Below are positions 45,238 to 55,469 of a stretch of DNA of 64,000 nt, piece after piece (position 1 is the first letter of the stretch; every line of letters begins with the position of its first letter). Position numbers and translations under genes: made by a program. Origin of the DNA: Cystobacter ferrugineus (GTDB taxonomy: Bacteria; Myxococcota; Myxococcia; Myxococcales; Myxococcaceae); assembly GCF_001887355.1 (NCBI RefSeq), contig NZ_MPIN01000021.1:1-64000 (forward strand). Reading direction: 5' to 3'. The notes beneath the pieces were generated by a model, which worked only from the letters and a program-made list of their open reading frames with translations, had not been told where the DNA came from and made no database searches.

Positions 45238-45743
45238 GAGTTTCCTTCTTTTCGCGCGTGCCCGCGCGCGCACCTGCAAACACCATCTTCAGCAAGTCGC
45301 GATCTTTGGCAAGTTCTGAGCTACGAACATGTAGCGCCTCGTCGCATCGCCAAGTCGTCACAGGCACTTACGCGCAAGCCCCACCAGAGCAGCCGTGCGA
45401 CGTGGTGGGAGCATCACACCTCTTGACTCGCGCCACGAGCATTTCGGAGCACGAAGCACTCTTCATCACGTACCGCCGCAGTCCATGAATGTGGACTCGC
45501 TGCACGCCACCGCCGCGCTCGACATCTCCGTCTACCCGTGAGGGGGATTCCACTGCGCGCCGGTTCTCGTGGCCCTTCTACATGAAGGTGTGGCCCACGC
45601 GGCAAGAGAACAATCGAGGAGCGCGCCAGGCGCGACAGAAAACCCAACAGAGCATCACCAGGACCCTGGCTTTTCGAGCGCGAGGCCAAGTGCTCCGGGG
45701 CATAAGGAGCGGAGCACCGCGAGACGCTCCATGGGGTGAATGC
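45238..45743. other. Divergent regulatory region between ftsZ and the hybrid kinase gene
   Basis: About 500 bases with no convincing gene. They must hold the ftsZ promoter(s) leftward and the kinase promoter rightward. Two small hairpins are visible: AGTCCA/TGGACT around a 6-base loop at 45480-45497, and GCTAC/GTAGC near 45330. A continuous frame runs from 45489 into the kinase gene, but its sequence up to about 45740 is low-complexity Arg/Ser/Pro and does not look coding. Confidence 0.5.
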
Positions 45744-48700
45744 TTGGACGAAGGACTGACTGGCGGGGGGGAGATGCTGGCGCGCATCCGCGCCTTCGAC
45801 TGGACCCGGACCCCGCTCGGTCCTCTCGAGCGCTGGCCCCAGAGCCTGAAGACGGCGGTGAGCATCTGCCTGGACTCACGCTTCCCCATGATCGTCCGCT
45901 GGGGCGAGGAACTCATCGCGCTCTACAACGACGCCTATATCCCCATCCTCGGCCGCAAGCACCCCGGAGCGCTCGGCAGTCCCGGACTGTCGCGGGCGTT
46001 GTGGGGAGACCCGGAGACCCGCACCATCATCGAGCCCATGTTGCGCGGCGTGCTCGCCCGGGGCGAGGCCACCTGGTCCAACGATCAGCTCATCATCTTC
46101 CAGCGCCACGGCTTCGCCGAGGAGGCCTACCTCACCTTCTCCTATAGCCCCATCCGCGTGGAGTCCGGAGAGGTGGGCGGCGTCTTCACCGCCGTGAGCG
46201 AAACGACCCGGAAGGTGCTGGGCGAGCGGCGCCTGCGCGTGCTGCGCGAGCTGTCGGCACGCGCGTCCGCGGAGACCACCCTGCCGGGCACCTACGCGGC
46301 GGCCCTGTCCGTGCTCGGCTCCGCTTCACACGACGTACCCTTCTGCCTGCTGTACATGCTCGACGCGGCGGGGACGACGGCCACCCTCGCGGGACTGGGC
46401 GGCGACGTTCCCAACGAGGCGGCACCCAGGCGCATCGCGGTGCATGCGCTCGAGGCCCCATGGCCCCTGACACGGGCCTGGACCGGAGCCGTGGAGGTAG
46501 AGCTCGCGCGGCTGGGACCCTGGGCGAGCGCCCTCCCCGGAGGCCCCTGGCCCGAGCCAGCACGTCAGGCCCTGCTGCTGCCCATCCGTCCCACCGGCGA
46601 GAAGAACCCCTCGGGATTCCTGGTCGCCGGCACCAGCCCCCGGCTGCCGCTGGACGACAACTACCGCGGCTTCCTCTCCCAGGTGGCCGACCACCTCTCC
46701 CACGCCATCGCCCGGGTGCATGCCTACGAGGAAGAGCGCCGACGCGCCGAGTCCCTCGCCGAGCTGGACCGCGCGAAGACCGTCTTCTTCAGCAACGTGA
46801 GCCATGAGTTCCGCACTCCCCTCACGCTCATGCTCGGCCCCCTGGAGGAGCTGCGCTCGGGAGTCCTCGGCACCTTGACGCCTCCCCAACACGCGCGGCT
46901 CGACACGCTCCATCGCAACGCCCTGCGGCTGCTCAAGCTCGTCAACTCGCTGCTGGACTTCTCTCGCCTCGAGGCCGGGCGCGTCCAGGCCCGCTTCGTT
47001 CCCACGGACCTGGCCGGGCTCACCCGCGGCCTCGCGAGCGCCTTCCGCTCCGCCACCGAGCAGGCCGGCCTCACGCTGACGATCGACTGTCCCACGCTGC
47101 CCGAGCCCCTCTACGTGGACCGGGACTCGTGGGAGAAGATCGTCCTCAACCTGCTCTCCAATGCCTTCAAGTTCACCTTCGAGGGCGGCATCACGGTGAG
47201 GCTCCGGCCAGACGACGGCCGGGCCGTGCTCGAAGTGGAGGACACGGGCACGGGCATCCCCGCCGAGGCCCTGCCCCACCTCTTCGAGCGCTTCTATCGG
47301 GTGGAAGGGGCGCGCAGCCGAACCCAGGAGGGCAGTGGCATCGGGCTCGCGCTGGTGCAGGAGCTGGTGAAGCTGCACGGCGGCACCCTCTCCGTGGCGA
47401 GCACCCCGGGCCAGGGCACGCGCTTCACGGTGATGCTCCCCACCGGCCGCGCGCACCTGCCCGCGGAGCGCATCGGCGACACCCCGGCCCCACGCTCGAG
47501 CGACTCCAGCGCCGCGCCCTTCGTGGACGAGGCCCTGCGCGGGCTGCCCCGCCCGCGGACGCCGCCCGCCGAGGAAACCGCGGGCCAGGGCCGCATCCTG
47601 CTGGTCGACGACACGCCGGACATGCGCGGGTACGTGTCCGGGTTGCTGCTCGGCGCGGGCCACACCGTGGAGACCGTCTCGGATGGGCTCCAGGCGCTCG
47701 CGGCCGTGCGGGAGCGTCGGCCGGATCTCATCCTCACGGACGCGATGATGCCCGGGCTCGATGGCTTCGGCCTGCTGCGCGAGCTGCGCGCGAGCGAGCG
47801 CACCCGCACGCTGCCCGTCATCCTGCTCTCGGCGCGCGCGGGCGAGGAGTCGCGCGTGGAGGGCCTGAGCCAGGGCGCGGACGACTACCTGGTGAAGCCC
47901 TTCAGCGCGCGCGAGCTGCTCACGCGCGTGCGCACGCAGCTCGAGCTGTCTCGGCTGCGCGCCACCTTGAAGAGCGAGAAGTTCCGCGCGTTCGTCCTCA
48001 ACGTCCCCGGCGCCGTGTACGAGTGCCAGCCCGAATCTCCCTGGCGCTTCAGCTTCATGAGCGAGCCGGTGCTCGCCCTCACGGGTCATTCCGCCTCCGA
48101 GTTCCTCGCGGGGCTGACCTGGGCGCCCCTCGTCCACCCCGAGGATCTCTCCTCCGTGGAGACGCGGATCGCCCAGGCGGTGGAGCAACACGAACCCTAC
48201 GAACTGGAGTACCGCCTGCGCCACGCGGACGGAACCACGCGCTGGGTCTCGGAGGTCGGGCGGGCCGTCTACGACGAGGCCGGCCAGGCCTATTGCCTCG
48301 AGGGCATCATCTTCGACATCACCGAGCGCAAGGCGGCCGAGGAGTCCCTCCAGCACTACCAGCGGCAGTTGACCCGCACCCTCGCGGAGAACGCCACCTC
48401 GGCCCTGTACATGACGGATGGCGAGAGCCGCTGCACCTATATGAACCCCGCGGCCGAGCGGATGACGGGTCACGTCTTCGCCGACGTCCAGGGCCAGCGG
48501 CTCCATGACTTCATCCACCCGTCCCAGCCAGGGGCGGCGGTCTGCACCGGCACCTGTGCCCTCGAGCGGTTGCTCACCGGACCGGGAACCCGGGGCGGCA
48601 CGCACGAGGATCTCTTCGTGCGCACGTCGGGAACCGCCCTGCCCGTGGCCGTGGCGGCGAGCCCCCTGCTGCGCGAGGGCCAGCGCGTGGGCACCGTGCT

Positions 48701-49871
48701 CGAGGCGAGGGATCTCACCGGGCAGAAGCGGGCCGAGGCGGCGTTGCTGGAGGCCCAGCACCGCAAGGATGAATTCCTGGCGATGCTCGCCCACGAGCTG
48801 CGCAACCCCATGGCGCCCATACGCGCCGCGCTCAAGCTGATCGCCGCCCGCGCCGCCCTCGATGACAAGGGACGCCACGCCATCGAGATCATCGAGCGGC
48901 AGACGACGAACCTCGCGCGGCTCGTGGACGATCTGCTCGATGTGTCGCGCATCACCCGGGGACACATCGAGCTGCGCAAGACGCTCGTGGAACTGCCCGC
49001 CATCATCGAGAGCGCCCTGCAATCCGTGCAGCCCCTGCTCGACGAGCGGCGCCACGAGGTGAGCGTCACCCTGCCCCGCAAGCCCCCGCGCACCTTCGGG
49101 GATGCCATCCGGCTCGAGCAGATCGTCGTCAACCTGCTCACCAACGCCGCCAAGTACACCGAGCCCGGGGGCACCCTGCGCGTGGGCCTGGAGCGCGCGG
49201 GCGCCGAAGCGGAGATCCGCGTGAAGGACACGGGCATCGGCATCTCTCCGGAGATGCTCGGCCGCGTGTTCAACCTCTTCGAACAGGCCGAGCGCCCCCT
49301 CGATCGCTCCCAGGGAGGATTGGGCATCGGGCTCACGATGGTGAAGAACCTCGTCGAGATGCACGGAGGCACCATCGAGGCCAGGAGCGAGGGGCTCGGT
49401 CAGGGCAGCGAGTTCATCGTCCGGCTGCCGCTCGCCGAGGAGCCCAGCGCGCCGCGACCCGCCCCAGACACGCGGGTGGATCCCCCGCCCTCGAGCGCCC
49501 GGCGCATCCTCGTGGTGGACGACAACCTGGATGCCGCCGACACCCTCGCCGAGCTGCTACAGACCTGGGAGCACACCGTCTGGCAGGCCCACGACGGGCT
49601 CGCGGCGCTCCAGGCCGTGGAAGAGCATCGCCCGGACATCGTCCTGCTCGACATCGGACTGCCGGGAATGGATGGCTACGAGGTGGCGCGCCGGCTGCGC
49701 TCGGGGCCGCTCGGCCAGCAACTCACCCTCGTGGCGCTCACCGGCTATGGCCAGGCGAGCGATCGCCACCGCGCGTTGGAGGCGGGGTTCGATCAGCACT
49801 TCGTCAAACCCGTGGACATCGACGGGCTGCAGAAGTTCATCGAACAGCGGCCGGCCCGCGGTGCGCGGTAG
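45744..49871 (+). CDS. Double hybrid sensor histidine kinase (two kinase-receiver modules)
   Basis: The roughly 1375-residue protein has, in order: a PAS-like N-terminal domain (about 12-155, FDWTRTPLGPLERWPQSLKT), a GAF-like domain (about 165-320), a first kinase core with His354 (SNVSHEFRTPL), a receiver at about 617-735 (ILLVDDTPDM, LTDAMMPG), two PAS domains (about 745-990), a second kinase core (LAHELRNPM, His near 1017, plus ATPase) and a final receiver (about 1254-1372, ILVVDDNLDA, LLDIGLPG). No membrane segment, so it senses a cytoplasmic signal. TTG at 45744 is the chosen start; ATG at 45774 is possible. It sits on the opposite strand between ftsA and ftsZ. Confidence 0.88.
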   Translation: MDEGLTGGGEMLARIRAFDWTRTPLGPLERWPQSLKTAVSICLDSRFPMIVRWGEELIALYNDAYIPILGRKHPGALGSPGLSRALWGDPETRTIIEPMLRGVLARGEATWSNDQLIIFQRHGFAEEAYLTFSYSPIRVESGEVGGVFTAVSETTRKVLGERRLRVLRELSARASAETTLPGTYAAALSVLGSASHDVPFCLLYMLDAAGTTATLAGLGGDVPNEAAPRRIAVHALEAPWPLTRAWTGAVEVELARLGPWASALPGGPWPEPARQALLLPIRPTGEKNPSGFLVAGTSPRLPLDDNYRGFLSQVADHLSHAIARVHAYEEERRRAESLAELDRAKTVFFSNVSHEFRTPLTLMLGPLEELRSGVLGTLTPPQHARLDTLHRNALRLLKLVNSLLDFSRLEAGRVQARFVPTDLAGLTRGLASAFRSATEQAGLTLTIDCPTLPEPLYVDRDSWEKIVLNLLSNAFKFTFEGGITVRLRPDDGRAVLEVEDTGTGIPAEALPHLFERFYRVEGARSRTQEGSGIGLALVQELVKLHGGTLSVASTPGQGTRFTVMLPTGRAHLPAERIGDTPAPRSSDSSAAPFVDEALRGLPRPRTPPAEETAGQGRILLVDDTPDMRGYVSGLLLGAGHTVETVSDGLQALAAVRERRPDLILTDAMMPGLDGFGLLRELRASERTRTLPVILLSARAGEESRVEGLSQGADDYLVKPFSARELLTRVRTQLELSRLRATLKSEKFRAFVLNVPGAVYECQPESPWRFSFMSEPVLALTGHSASEFLAGLTWAPLVHPEDLSSVETRIAQAVEQHEPYELEYRLRHADGTTRWVSEVGRAVYDEAGQAYCLEGIIFDITERKAAEESLQHYQRQLTRTLAENATSALYMTDGESRCTYMNPAAERMTGHVFADVQGQRLHDFIHPSQPGAAVCTGTCALERLLTGPGTRGGTHEDLFVRTSGTALPVAVAASPLLREGQRVGTVLEARDLTGQKRAEAALLEAQHRKDEFLAMLAHELRNPMAPIRAALKLIAARAALDDKGRHAIEIIERQTTNLARLVDDLLDVSRITRGHIELRKTLVELPAIIESALQSVQPLLDERRHEVSVTLPRKPPRTFGDAIRLEQIVVNLLTNAAKYTEPGGTLRVGLERAGAEAEIRVKDTGIGISPEMLGRVFNLFEQAERPLDRSQGGLGIGLTMVKNLVEMHGGTIEARSEGLGQGSEFIVRLPLAEEPSAPRPAPDTRVDPPPSSARRILVVDDNLDAADTLAELLQTWEHTVWQAHDGLAALQAVEEHRPDIVLLDIGLPGMDGYEVARRLRSGPLGQQLTLVALTGYGQASDRHRALEAGFDQHFVKPVDIDGLQKFIEQRPARGAR

Positions 49872-49883
49872 GCACGCGGGCTT

Positions 49884-51116
49884 CTAGAAGATGTCCTCGA
49901 GCCACTCGCGCATGCGGCCCTTGACCTTCTTGTAGACGTTCTCGTCGCGGATGCGGAACATCTTCCGGTCCAGGTGCCGGGCGCCATAGACGACCAGGCC
50001 CACGCCGGTGGCGTACATGGGGCTCTTCACCACGTCCACCAGCCCGCCGATGCCGCGCGGCATGCCCCGGCGCACCGGCAGCCCGATGACCTCCTCGGCC
50101 AGCTCCGGCATGCCCGCCAGCAGCGTGGAGCCACCGGTGATGACCACGCCCGAGGCGAGCAGATCCTCGTAGCCGCACTTCTGGATCTCCCGGTGCACGA
50201 GCTGGAAGATCTCCTCCACGCGCGGCTCCAGGATTTCACAGAGGATCTGCCGGCCGAGCACGCGCGGCTGACGGCCGCCCACGCTGGGCACCTCGATGGT
50301 CTCGTCCTTGTCCACGAGCGAGGCCAGGGCGCAGCCGAACTTCTGCTTGATGCGCTCGGCCTCGTGGGCCGGGGTGCGCAGGCCGATGGCGATGTCGCTC
50401 GTCAGGTTGTTGCCACCCAGGGCGATGACGGCGGTGTGCACGATGGAGCCGCCGGAGAAGATGGCGATGTCGGTGGTGCCCCCGCCGATGTCGACGAGGC
50501 ACACGCCCAGCTCCTTCTCGTCCTCGCCCAGCACCGCCTCGGCCGAGGCGAGCGGCTGCAGGACGATGTCCGCCACGTTGAGGCCCGTGCGGTTGGCGCA
50601 CTTGACGATGTTCTGCGCGCTGGACACGGCGCCGGTGACGATGTGCACCTTGGCCTCCAGCCGCACGCCCGCCATGCCCAGGGGCTCCTTGATGCCACCC
50701 TGGTCATCGATGATGAACTCCTGGGGCAGCACGTGGATGACCTCGCGGTCGAGCGGGATGGCCACGGCCTTGGCGGCGTCGATGACGCGCGCGATGTCCG
50801 CCTCGCGCACCTCCTTGTCCTTCACCGCGACGATGCCCTGCGAGTTGAAGCCCTTGATGTGGCCACCGGCGATGCCCGTGTACACATGGGAGATCTCCGC
50901 GCCGGCCATCAGCTCGGCCTCCTCCACCGCCCGGCGGATGGAGGACACGGTCGCCTCGATGTTGACCACCACGCCCTTGCGCAGACCCTTCGACGGGTGC
51001 GTGCCGATGCCGATGATGTCGATCCCGCTGTCGGTCAGCTCCCCGACAATCGCGCAGATCTTCGTCGTGCCGATGTCGAGGCCGACGATGATCTCCCCGG
51101 ACTTCTGCTTCGCCAT
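49884..51116 (-). CDS. ftsA: Cell division protein FtsA
   Basis: The 410-residue actin-like ATPase tethers FtsZ to the inner membrane. It starts MAKQKSGEIIVGLDIGTTKI; phosphate-binding motifs are IVGLDIGTTKICAIVG and VCLVDIGGGTTDIAIF, with GVVITGGSTLLAGM near the C-terminus. The last residues (RMREWLEDIF) are the amphipathic membrane-binding helix. It is 47 bases after ftsQ and ends 12 bases from the convergent kinase gene. Confidence 0.96.
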   Translation of the reverse strand: MAKQKSGEIIVGLDIGTTKICAIVGELTDSGIDIIGIGTHPSKGLRKGVVVNIEATVSSIRRAVEEAELMAGAEISHVYTGIAGGHIKGFNSQGIVAVKDKEVREADIARVIDAAKAVAIPLDREVIHVLPQEFIIDDQGGIKEPLGMAGVRLEAKVHIVTGAVSSAQNIVKCANRTGLNVADIVLQPLASAEAVLGEDEKELGVCLVDIGGGTTDIAIFSGGSIVHTAVIALGGNNLTSDIAIGLRTPAHEAERIKQKFGCALASLVDKDETIEVPSVGGRQPRVLGRQILCEILEPRVEEIFQLVHREIQKCGYEDLLASGVVITGGSTLLAGMPELAEEVIGLPVRRGMPRGIGGLVDVVKSPMYATGVGLVVYGARHLDRKMFRIRDENVYKKVKGRMREWLEDIF

Positions 51117-51163
51117 GACTGCCCTCCAGGCCCCCCCACTCTCGTGAAGGGGGGCGCGTGCCC

Positions 51164-52018
51164 CTACTGCGCCGACGTCCCGTTCCTCTCGGACACGGGA
51201 CTCGAAATCTTGACCGCCACCCAGCCGGGCCGCGCCCGGTTGTCCAGGTGGATGACCTCCGCGGACAGCCCCTTGCCCTTGAGCCCCTCGCGCACCCGCG
51301 CGAGCCGCTGGAGCTTCTCCTCCATCGCCCCCTCCCCCATCCGCACCTGCGTTCCATCCGACAACACCAACACCAGCCCGTCGTCCGCCACGCGCACCTC
51401 GCTCAGGCGCTCGCTCTTGCCGGGGCGCGCGGACGTGTACGCCGCCACCATGGCCAGGGCCTCGAGCAGGCTCTCGTGCGCCTTCGCCTCGTCGGCGAGG
51501 TAGGCCTCCCGGTCCACCCCGGTGACGAGCGGCAGGTCCAACCCGTCCTCGGGCTGCAGCCGCTTGAAGGGCTTGCCCTCCTCGTTGAGGAGGTACAGAT
51601 CGTTGAGCACCACCAGCGCCACCGGCGCGTGCTCGGAAACTTCCACGGACACGCTGGCGGGGAAGTGACGCCGCACCGCCACGTCGCGCACCCAGGGGTG
51701 GGTGGCCATGGCGCGCTCGAGCGAGTCCACGTCCAGGGTCCACAGGTTCTGCCCCACCGTGAGCCCGGACAGCTTGAGCAGCTCGCCCGGGTGCGCCCGG
51801 TGCAACCCGCTGAAGGACGTCTCCTTGAGCAGGAAGAAGGGCGAGGTGAGCGCCCAGCGCCGCAGCTCGATGCCGCCCCAGAGCAGGGCGCATGTCAGAC
51901 CGGTGAGGACAATGGCCTTGAGCAACCCAGGTCCATGCGCGCGCACGGCTCCCGCCATGGCCGCCTTCTTCTGGGCGACGTCCTGATGACGCCGGTTCTT
52001 GCTCTTGCCGAATGCCAT
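51164..52018 (-). CDS. ftsQ: Cell division protein FtsQ
   Basis: The 284-residue bitopic protein has a basic cytoplasmic tail, one membrane helix (about 33-52, LLKAIVLTGLTCALLWGGIE), a POTRA domain (about 62-130, FFLLKETSFSGLHRAHPGEL) and a beta domain. It scaffolds FtsB/FtsL and regulates septal peptidoglycan synthesis. Upstream of it is a 127-base gap with hairpins, unusual in this otherwise packed cluster; downstream is ftsA. Confidence 0.92.
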   Translation of the reverse strand: MAFGKSKNRRHQDVAQKKAAMAGAVRAHGPGLLKAIVLTGLTCALLWGGIELRRWALTSPFFLLKETSFSGLHRAHPGELLKLSGLTVGQNLWTLDVDSLERAMATHPWVRDVAVRRHFPASVSVEVSEHAPVALVVLNDLYLLNEEGKPFKRLQPEDGLDLPLVTGVDREAYLADEAKAHESLLEALAMVAAYTSARPGKSERLSEVRVADDGLVLVLSDGTQVRMGEGAMEEKLQRLARVREGLKGKGLSAEVIHLDNRARPGWVAVKISSPVSERNGTSAQ

Positions 52019-52070
52019 GATGTGCGCCGGCGCATGCTGCGCGCGGTTGGATCTCCACGCCAGTTTTTGG

Positions 52071-52117
52071 CTACAGACACGTCGCTGTAGTCCGGCTTTC
52101 CTCGGGGAGGAGGCCGG
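52071..52117. promoter_or_regulatory. Two adjacent hairpins in the ddl-ftsQ gap
   Basis: CTACAG/CTGTAG (6 bp, 52071-52090) lies next to a larger stem, CCGGC-TT-TCCTC pairing with GAGGA-GGCCGG (52092-52117). They lie in the 127-base gap between ddl and ftsQ. They may terminate or attenuate the upstream mur transcript or mark a separate ftsQA promoter region. Confidence 0.4.
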
Positions 52118-52145
52118 TCTTGTTCACTTCCGATGAGGACCGGAC

Positions 52146-53090
52146 TCAGGCCTTGACAGAGGCCCCTTGCAACAGCCGCTCACACAGCGAGGGGAAGTCG
52201 ATGCCATTGCCCGCGGCGATCTTCGGCAGCAGGCTGGACTCGGTCATTCCCGGCAGCGTGTTGGTCTCCAGCAGGAAGACGTCCCCCGAGGGCGTCAGGA
52301 TGACGTCCGAACGGGAGCCGCCACTACAGCCCAGGGCGCGATGGGCGCCGAGGCACACCTCGTTCACCCGGGCATACTGCTCGGGCGGAAGGGGGGCGGG
52401 GAAGAGGTACTGGGTGGTGCCCCCGGACTTGTACTTGGCCTCGTAGTCGTAGAACTCCCGCGCGGCCACCACCTCGATGACGCCCAGGGCCTGGTCATCC
52501 AGGACGCCGCCCTGCACCTCGCGGCCCTTGATGAACTGCTCCACCAGGATGGAGCCGGCGCGCTGGGAGACGTCCTCCACGGCGGCCAGGTACGCCTCGC
52601 GCGTCTTGCACAGGTGCACGCCCACGCTGCTGCCCTCGCGCGACGGCTTGACGACGACGGGCAGGGAGAAGGGCAGCGAGTCCACGGCGGCGAGCGCCGC
52701 GTCCCTCGAGGTGAAGGAGCGGTAGGGGGGCGTGGGGATGCCGTGGGCGATGAAGACCTGCTTGGCGAAGACCTTGTCCATGCCCAGGGACGAGGCCATG
52801 ACGCCGCTGCCCGTGTACGGGATGAACATGCACTCGAGCAGGCCCTGCACGCAGCCGTCCTCGCCATAGCGGCCATGGAGGGCGATGAAGGCCACCTCCA
52901 CCTTCTCCGCCACCAGCCGCGCGGGCAGGTCGCGGCCCACGTCGATCTCCACCACGTCGTAGCCCAGCCCCCGCAGGGCCTTGGCCACCGCGGCCCCGGA
53001 GCGCAGCGACACCTCGCGCTCGGAGGACAGGCCCCCGAGCAACACACCGACCCGCTTCCGCTTCAGCTCATCCTTGGACAGGGTGCTCAT
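52146..53090 (-). CDS. ddl: D-alanine-D-alanine ligase
   Basis: The 314-residue ATP-grasp enzyme makes the D-Ala-D-Ala dipeptide for MurF. Landmarks are VGVLLGGLSSEREVSLRSG, ALHGRYGEDGCVQG, VVKPSREGSSVGV and FLLETNTLPGMTESS. Its ATG overlaps the murB stop by four bases. The inclusion of ddl after murB is the usual dcw order. Confidence 0.95.
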   Translation of the reverse strand: MSTLSKDELKRKRVGVLLGGLSSEREVSLRSGAAVAKALRGLGYDVVEIDVGRDLPARLVAEKVEVAFIALHGRYGEDGCVQGLLECMFIPYTGSGVMASSLGMDKVFAKQVFIAHGIPTPPYRSFTSRDAALAAVDSLPFSLPVVVKPSREGSSVGVHLCKTREAYLAAVEDVSQRAGSILVEQFIKGREVQGGVLDDQALGVIEVVAAREFYDYEAKYKSGGTTQYLFPAPLPPEQYARVNEVCLGAHRALGCSGGSRSDVILTPSGDVFLLETNTLPGMTESSLLPKIAAGNGIDFPSLCERLLQGASVKA

Positions 53091-54019
53091 GGCAGGAAGA
53101 CTCCCACGCGCTTGACTTCAGGTTGAAGAACGACGCCCCGCTCCTGCTTCACACGCTCCTGCATGAGCGTGAGCAGGGAGAGCACGTCGCGGGCGGTCGC
53201 TCCGCCCAGGTTGACGATCCAGTTGGCGTGCAGGAGCGACACCTGCGCGCGGCCGATGATGTGGCCCTTGAGATTCACGCTCTCGATGAGCCGCCCGGCA
53301 TAGTCGCCCGGGGGGTTGGCGAAGACGCTGCCGAAGTTGGGCTGGCTGAGCGGCTGCGAGCGCTTGCGGTACGCGAGATCCTCGTCCATGACCTTCTTGG
53401 ACGCCTCGAGGTCCCCCTTGCGCAGGACGAAGCGCACCCGCGTCACCACGCCACCCCGGGGCAGCTCGGTGTGCCGGTAGCCATGGGGGATGTCCGCGCG
53501 GGTCAGCCACCCGAGCCCGTCCGCGGTGGCCACCTCCACGGCCTCCACCACGCGGAAGCACTCGCCATTCTTGGTGCCCGCGTTCATCGTCACCGCGCCG
53601 CCGAGCGTGCCCGGAATGCCCGCGAGGAACTCCGCGCCCACCAGGCCCTGCGCGCGCATCACGTTGCACAGCCGCACGATGGCCGAGCCCGCGCCCAGGG
53701 TGAGCCGGCCCTCCTCGGCGCCCACGTCCGCCACCTCGGGGAAGAGGTCCCCCGGCAGCTTCACGGTGACGCCGGGAATGCCGCCATCACCCACGAGCGT
53801 GTTGGCGCCACCGCCGAGCACCGTGAGGGGCACGCCCTCCTCGCGCACCAGGCGCAGGAGCGCCACCAGCGCCTCGGGCGAGCGCGGACGGACGAGCGCC
53901 TCGGCGGGGCCACCCACGCGCACGCTCGTGAGGGGCGCGAGCGGGGCTCCCGCCGTCACCTCACAGCCCGACAGGCGCCCCACCCGCTCGGGCAGGGACG
54001 AGGAGAGAACGGCCACCAT
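53087..54019 (-). CDS. murB: UDP-N-acetylenolpyruvoylglucosamine reductase
   Basis: The 310-residue flavoenzyme reduces the enolpyruvyl group to form UDP-MurNAc, using NADPH. FAD-binding motifs are TSVRVGGPAE and VLGGGANTLV; GIPGTLGGAVTMNAG and the active-site Ser in PNFGSVFANP (type II-like) are visible. AAGGGCG precedes the ATG, which lies four bases after murC. The stop overlaps ddl. Confidence 0.94.
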   Translation of the reverse strand: MVAVLSSSLPERVGRLSGCEVTAGAPLAPLTSVRVGGPAEALVRPRSPEALVALLRLVREEGVPLTVLGGGANTLVGDGGIPGVTVKLPGDLFPEVADVGAEEGRLTLGAGSAIVRLCNVMRAQGLVGAEFLAGIPGTLGGAVTMNAGTKNGECFRVVEAVEVATADGLGWLTRADIPHGYRHTELPRGGVVTRVRFVLRKGDLEASKKVMDEDLAYRKRSQPLSQPNFGSVFANPPGDYAGRLIESVNLKGHIIGRAQVSLLHANWIVNLGGATARDVLSLLTLMQERVKQERGVVLQPEVKRVGVFLP

Positions 54020-54023
54020 GTGC

Positions 54024-55454
54024 CTAGTCGCCCTTCCCCAGTCCGTGTTGGCGGATCAGCTCGGCGAGTTCCGGTCCCACCTGGGTGATGTCACCCGCGC
54101 CCAGGGTGACCACCAGGTCTCCCTCGCGCAGCCGCGGCAGCAGGGCCCGCGCCAGGTCCGTGCGCTTCTCCACGAAGGTGACGTCGCGGTGGCCGTGGGC
54201 CTGGATGGCCTCCACGAGGGCATCCGCCGTGGCGCCGGGGATGGGCTCCTCGCCCGCGGCGTAGACGCTGGAGACGAAGAGCACGTCCGCGTCGTTGAAG
54301 GAGGTGGCGAACTCGGTGAACAGGTCGTGCGTGCGCGTGTAGCGGTGGGGCTGGAAGGCCACCACGAGCCGGCGGCCAAAGGCGCGCCGGGCGCCCGCGA
54401 GCGTGGCCTGCACCTCGGTGGGGTGATGGCCGTAGTCGTCCACGATGGTGACGCCCCCCGCCTCGCCCCGCACGGTGAAGCGCCGCTGCACGCCGCCGAA
54501 CTCGGCCAGCGCGCCGCGCACCACGTCCAGGGGCACGTCCATCTCCTCGGCCGCGGCGATGACGGCCAGGGCGTTGAGCGCGTTGTGCGCGCCCACCATG
54601 CGCACGCGGAACTCCCCGAGCGGCTCATCGCGCCGGTAGGCCTCGAAGCGGGTGGAGAAGCCCTCCAGCCGCACGCCCTCCAGCCGGTAGTCCGCCATGT
54701 GCGAGCTGCCGTAGGTGACGAAGCGCTTCTCCATGCGCGGCAGCAGCGACTGCACGTTGGGGTTGTCCAGGCACAGGACGTTGAGACCGTAGAAGGGCAC
54801 GCGGTTGCAGAAGGACGTGAAGGCGTCCTTCAGGTTGTCCAGCGTGCCGTAGTGGTCCATGTGCTCCGGATCGATGTTCGTGACGATGGTGATGGACGGG
54901 TGCAGGTGCAGGAAGCTGCCGTCGCTCTCGTCGGCCTCCACCACCATCAGCTCGCTCTTGCCCAGCTTGGCGTTGGAGTCGAGCACGTTCACCTTGCCAC
55001 CCACCACCGCCGTGGGATCCAGGCCCGCGGCGGAGAGCACGGTGGCCACCATGGAGGTGGTGGTCGTCTTGCCGTGGCTGCCCGCGACGGCGACGGCGTA
55101 CTTGAGCCGCATCAGCTCGGCGAGCATCTCCGCGCGGGGGATGACGGGAATCTTGCGCTGGCGCGCGCTGACGACCTCGGGGTTGTCCTTGCGCACCGCC
55201 GAGGAGATGACCACCACGTCCGCGTGGACGAGGTTCTCCGCCCGGTGGCCCTCGAAGAGCGTGGCGCCCAACTGGCTCAGCCGGCGGGTGATGTCGCTGG
55301 CCTTGAGATCCGAGCCCGACACGCGGTAGCCGAGGTTGAGCAGCACCTCGGCGATGCCGCTCATGCCGATGCCGCCGACTCCCACGAAGTGCACGTGCGC
55401 GGCATGACGGGTCTTGAAGAGGCTCGTGGTCCTCACGGAGCGGTGGTTCGTCAC
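54024..55454 (-). CDS. murC: UDP-N-acetylmuramate-L-alanine ligase
   Basis: The 476-residue Mur ligase adds L-Ala to UDP-MurNAc. N-terminal [18 protein letters not shown] binds the UDP-sugar; the ATP loop is [22 protein letters not shown] is the MurC hallmark near the C-terminal domain. The start is a GTG with GAGGAG twelve bases upstream, 15 bases after murG. Confidence 0.95.
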   Translation of the reverse strand: MTNHRSVRTTSLFKTRHAAHVHFVGVGGIGMSGIAEVLLNLGYRVSGSDLKASDITRRLSQLGATLFEGHRAENLVHADVVVISSAVRKDNPEVVSARQRKIPVIPRAEMLAELMRLKYAVAVAGSHGKTTTTSMVATVLSAAGLDPTAVVGGKVNVLDSNAKLGKSELMVVEADESDGSFLHLHPSITIVTNIDPEHMDHYGTLDNLKDAFTSFCNRVPFYGLNVLCLDNPNVQSLLPRMEKRFVTYGSSHMADYRLEGVRLEGFSTRFEAYRRDEPLGEFRVRMVGAHNALNALAVIAAAEEMDVPLDVVRGALAEFGGVQRRFTVRGEAGGVTIVDDYGHHPTEVQATLAGARRAFGRRLVVAFQPHRYTRTHDLFTEFATSFNDADVLFVSSVYAAGEEPIPGATADALVEAIQAHGHRDVTFVEKRTDLARALLPRLREGDLVVTLGAGDITQVGPELAELIRQHGLGKGD

Positions 55455-55469
55455 GGGGTGATTGTCTCC

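Noticed and set aside
45489-45743. Start of the hybrid kinase at 45489
   Set aside because: The first 85 residues are low-complexity and unlike any sensor domain; similarity to known PAS-type N-termini starts around MLARIRAFDW.
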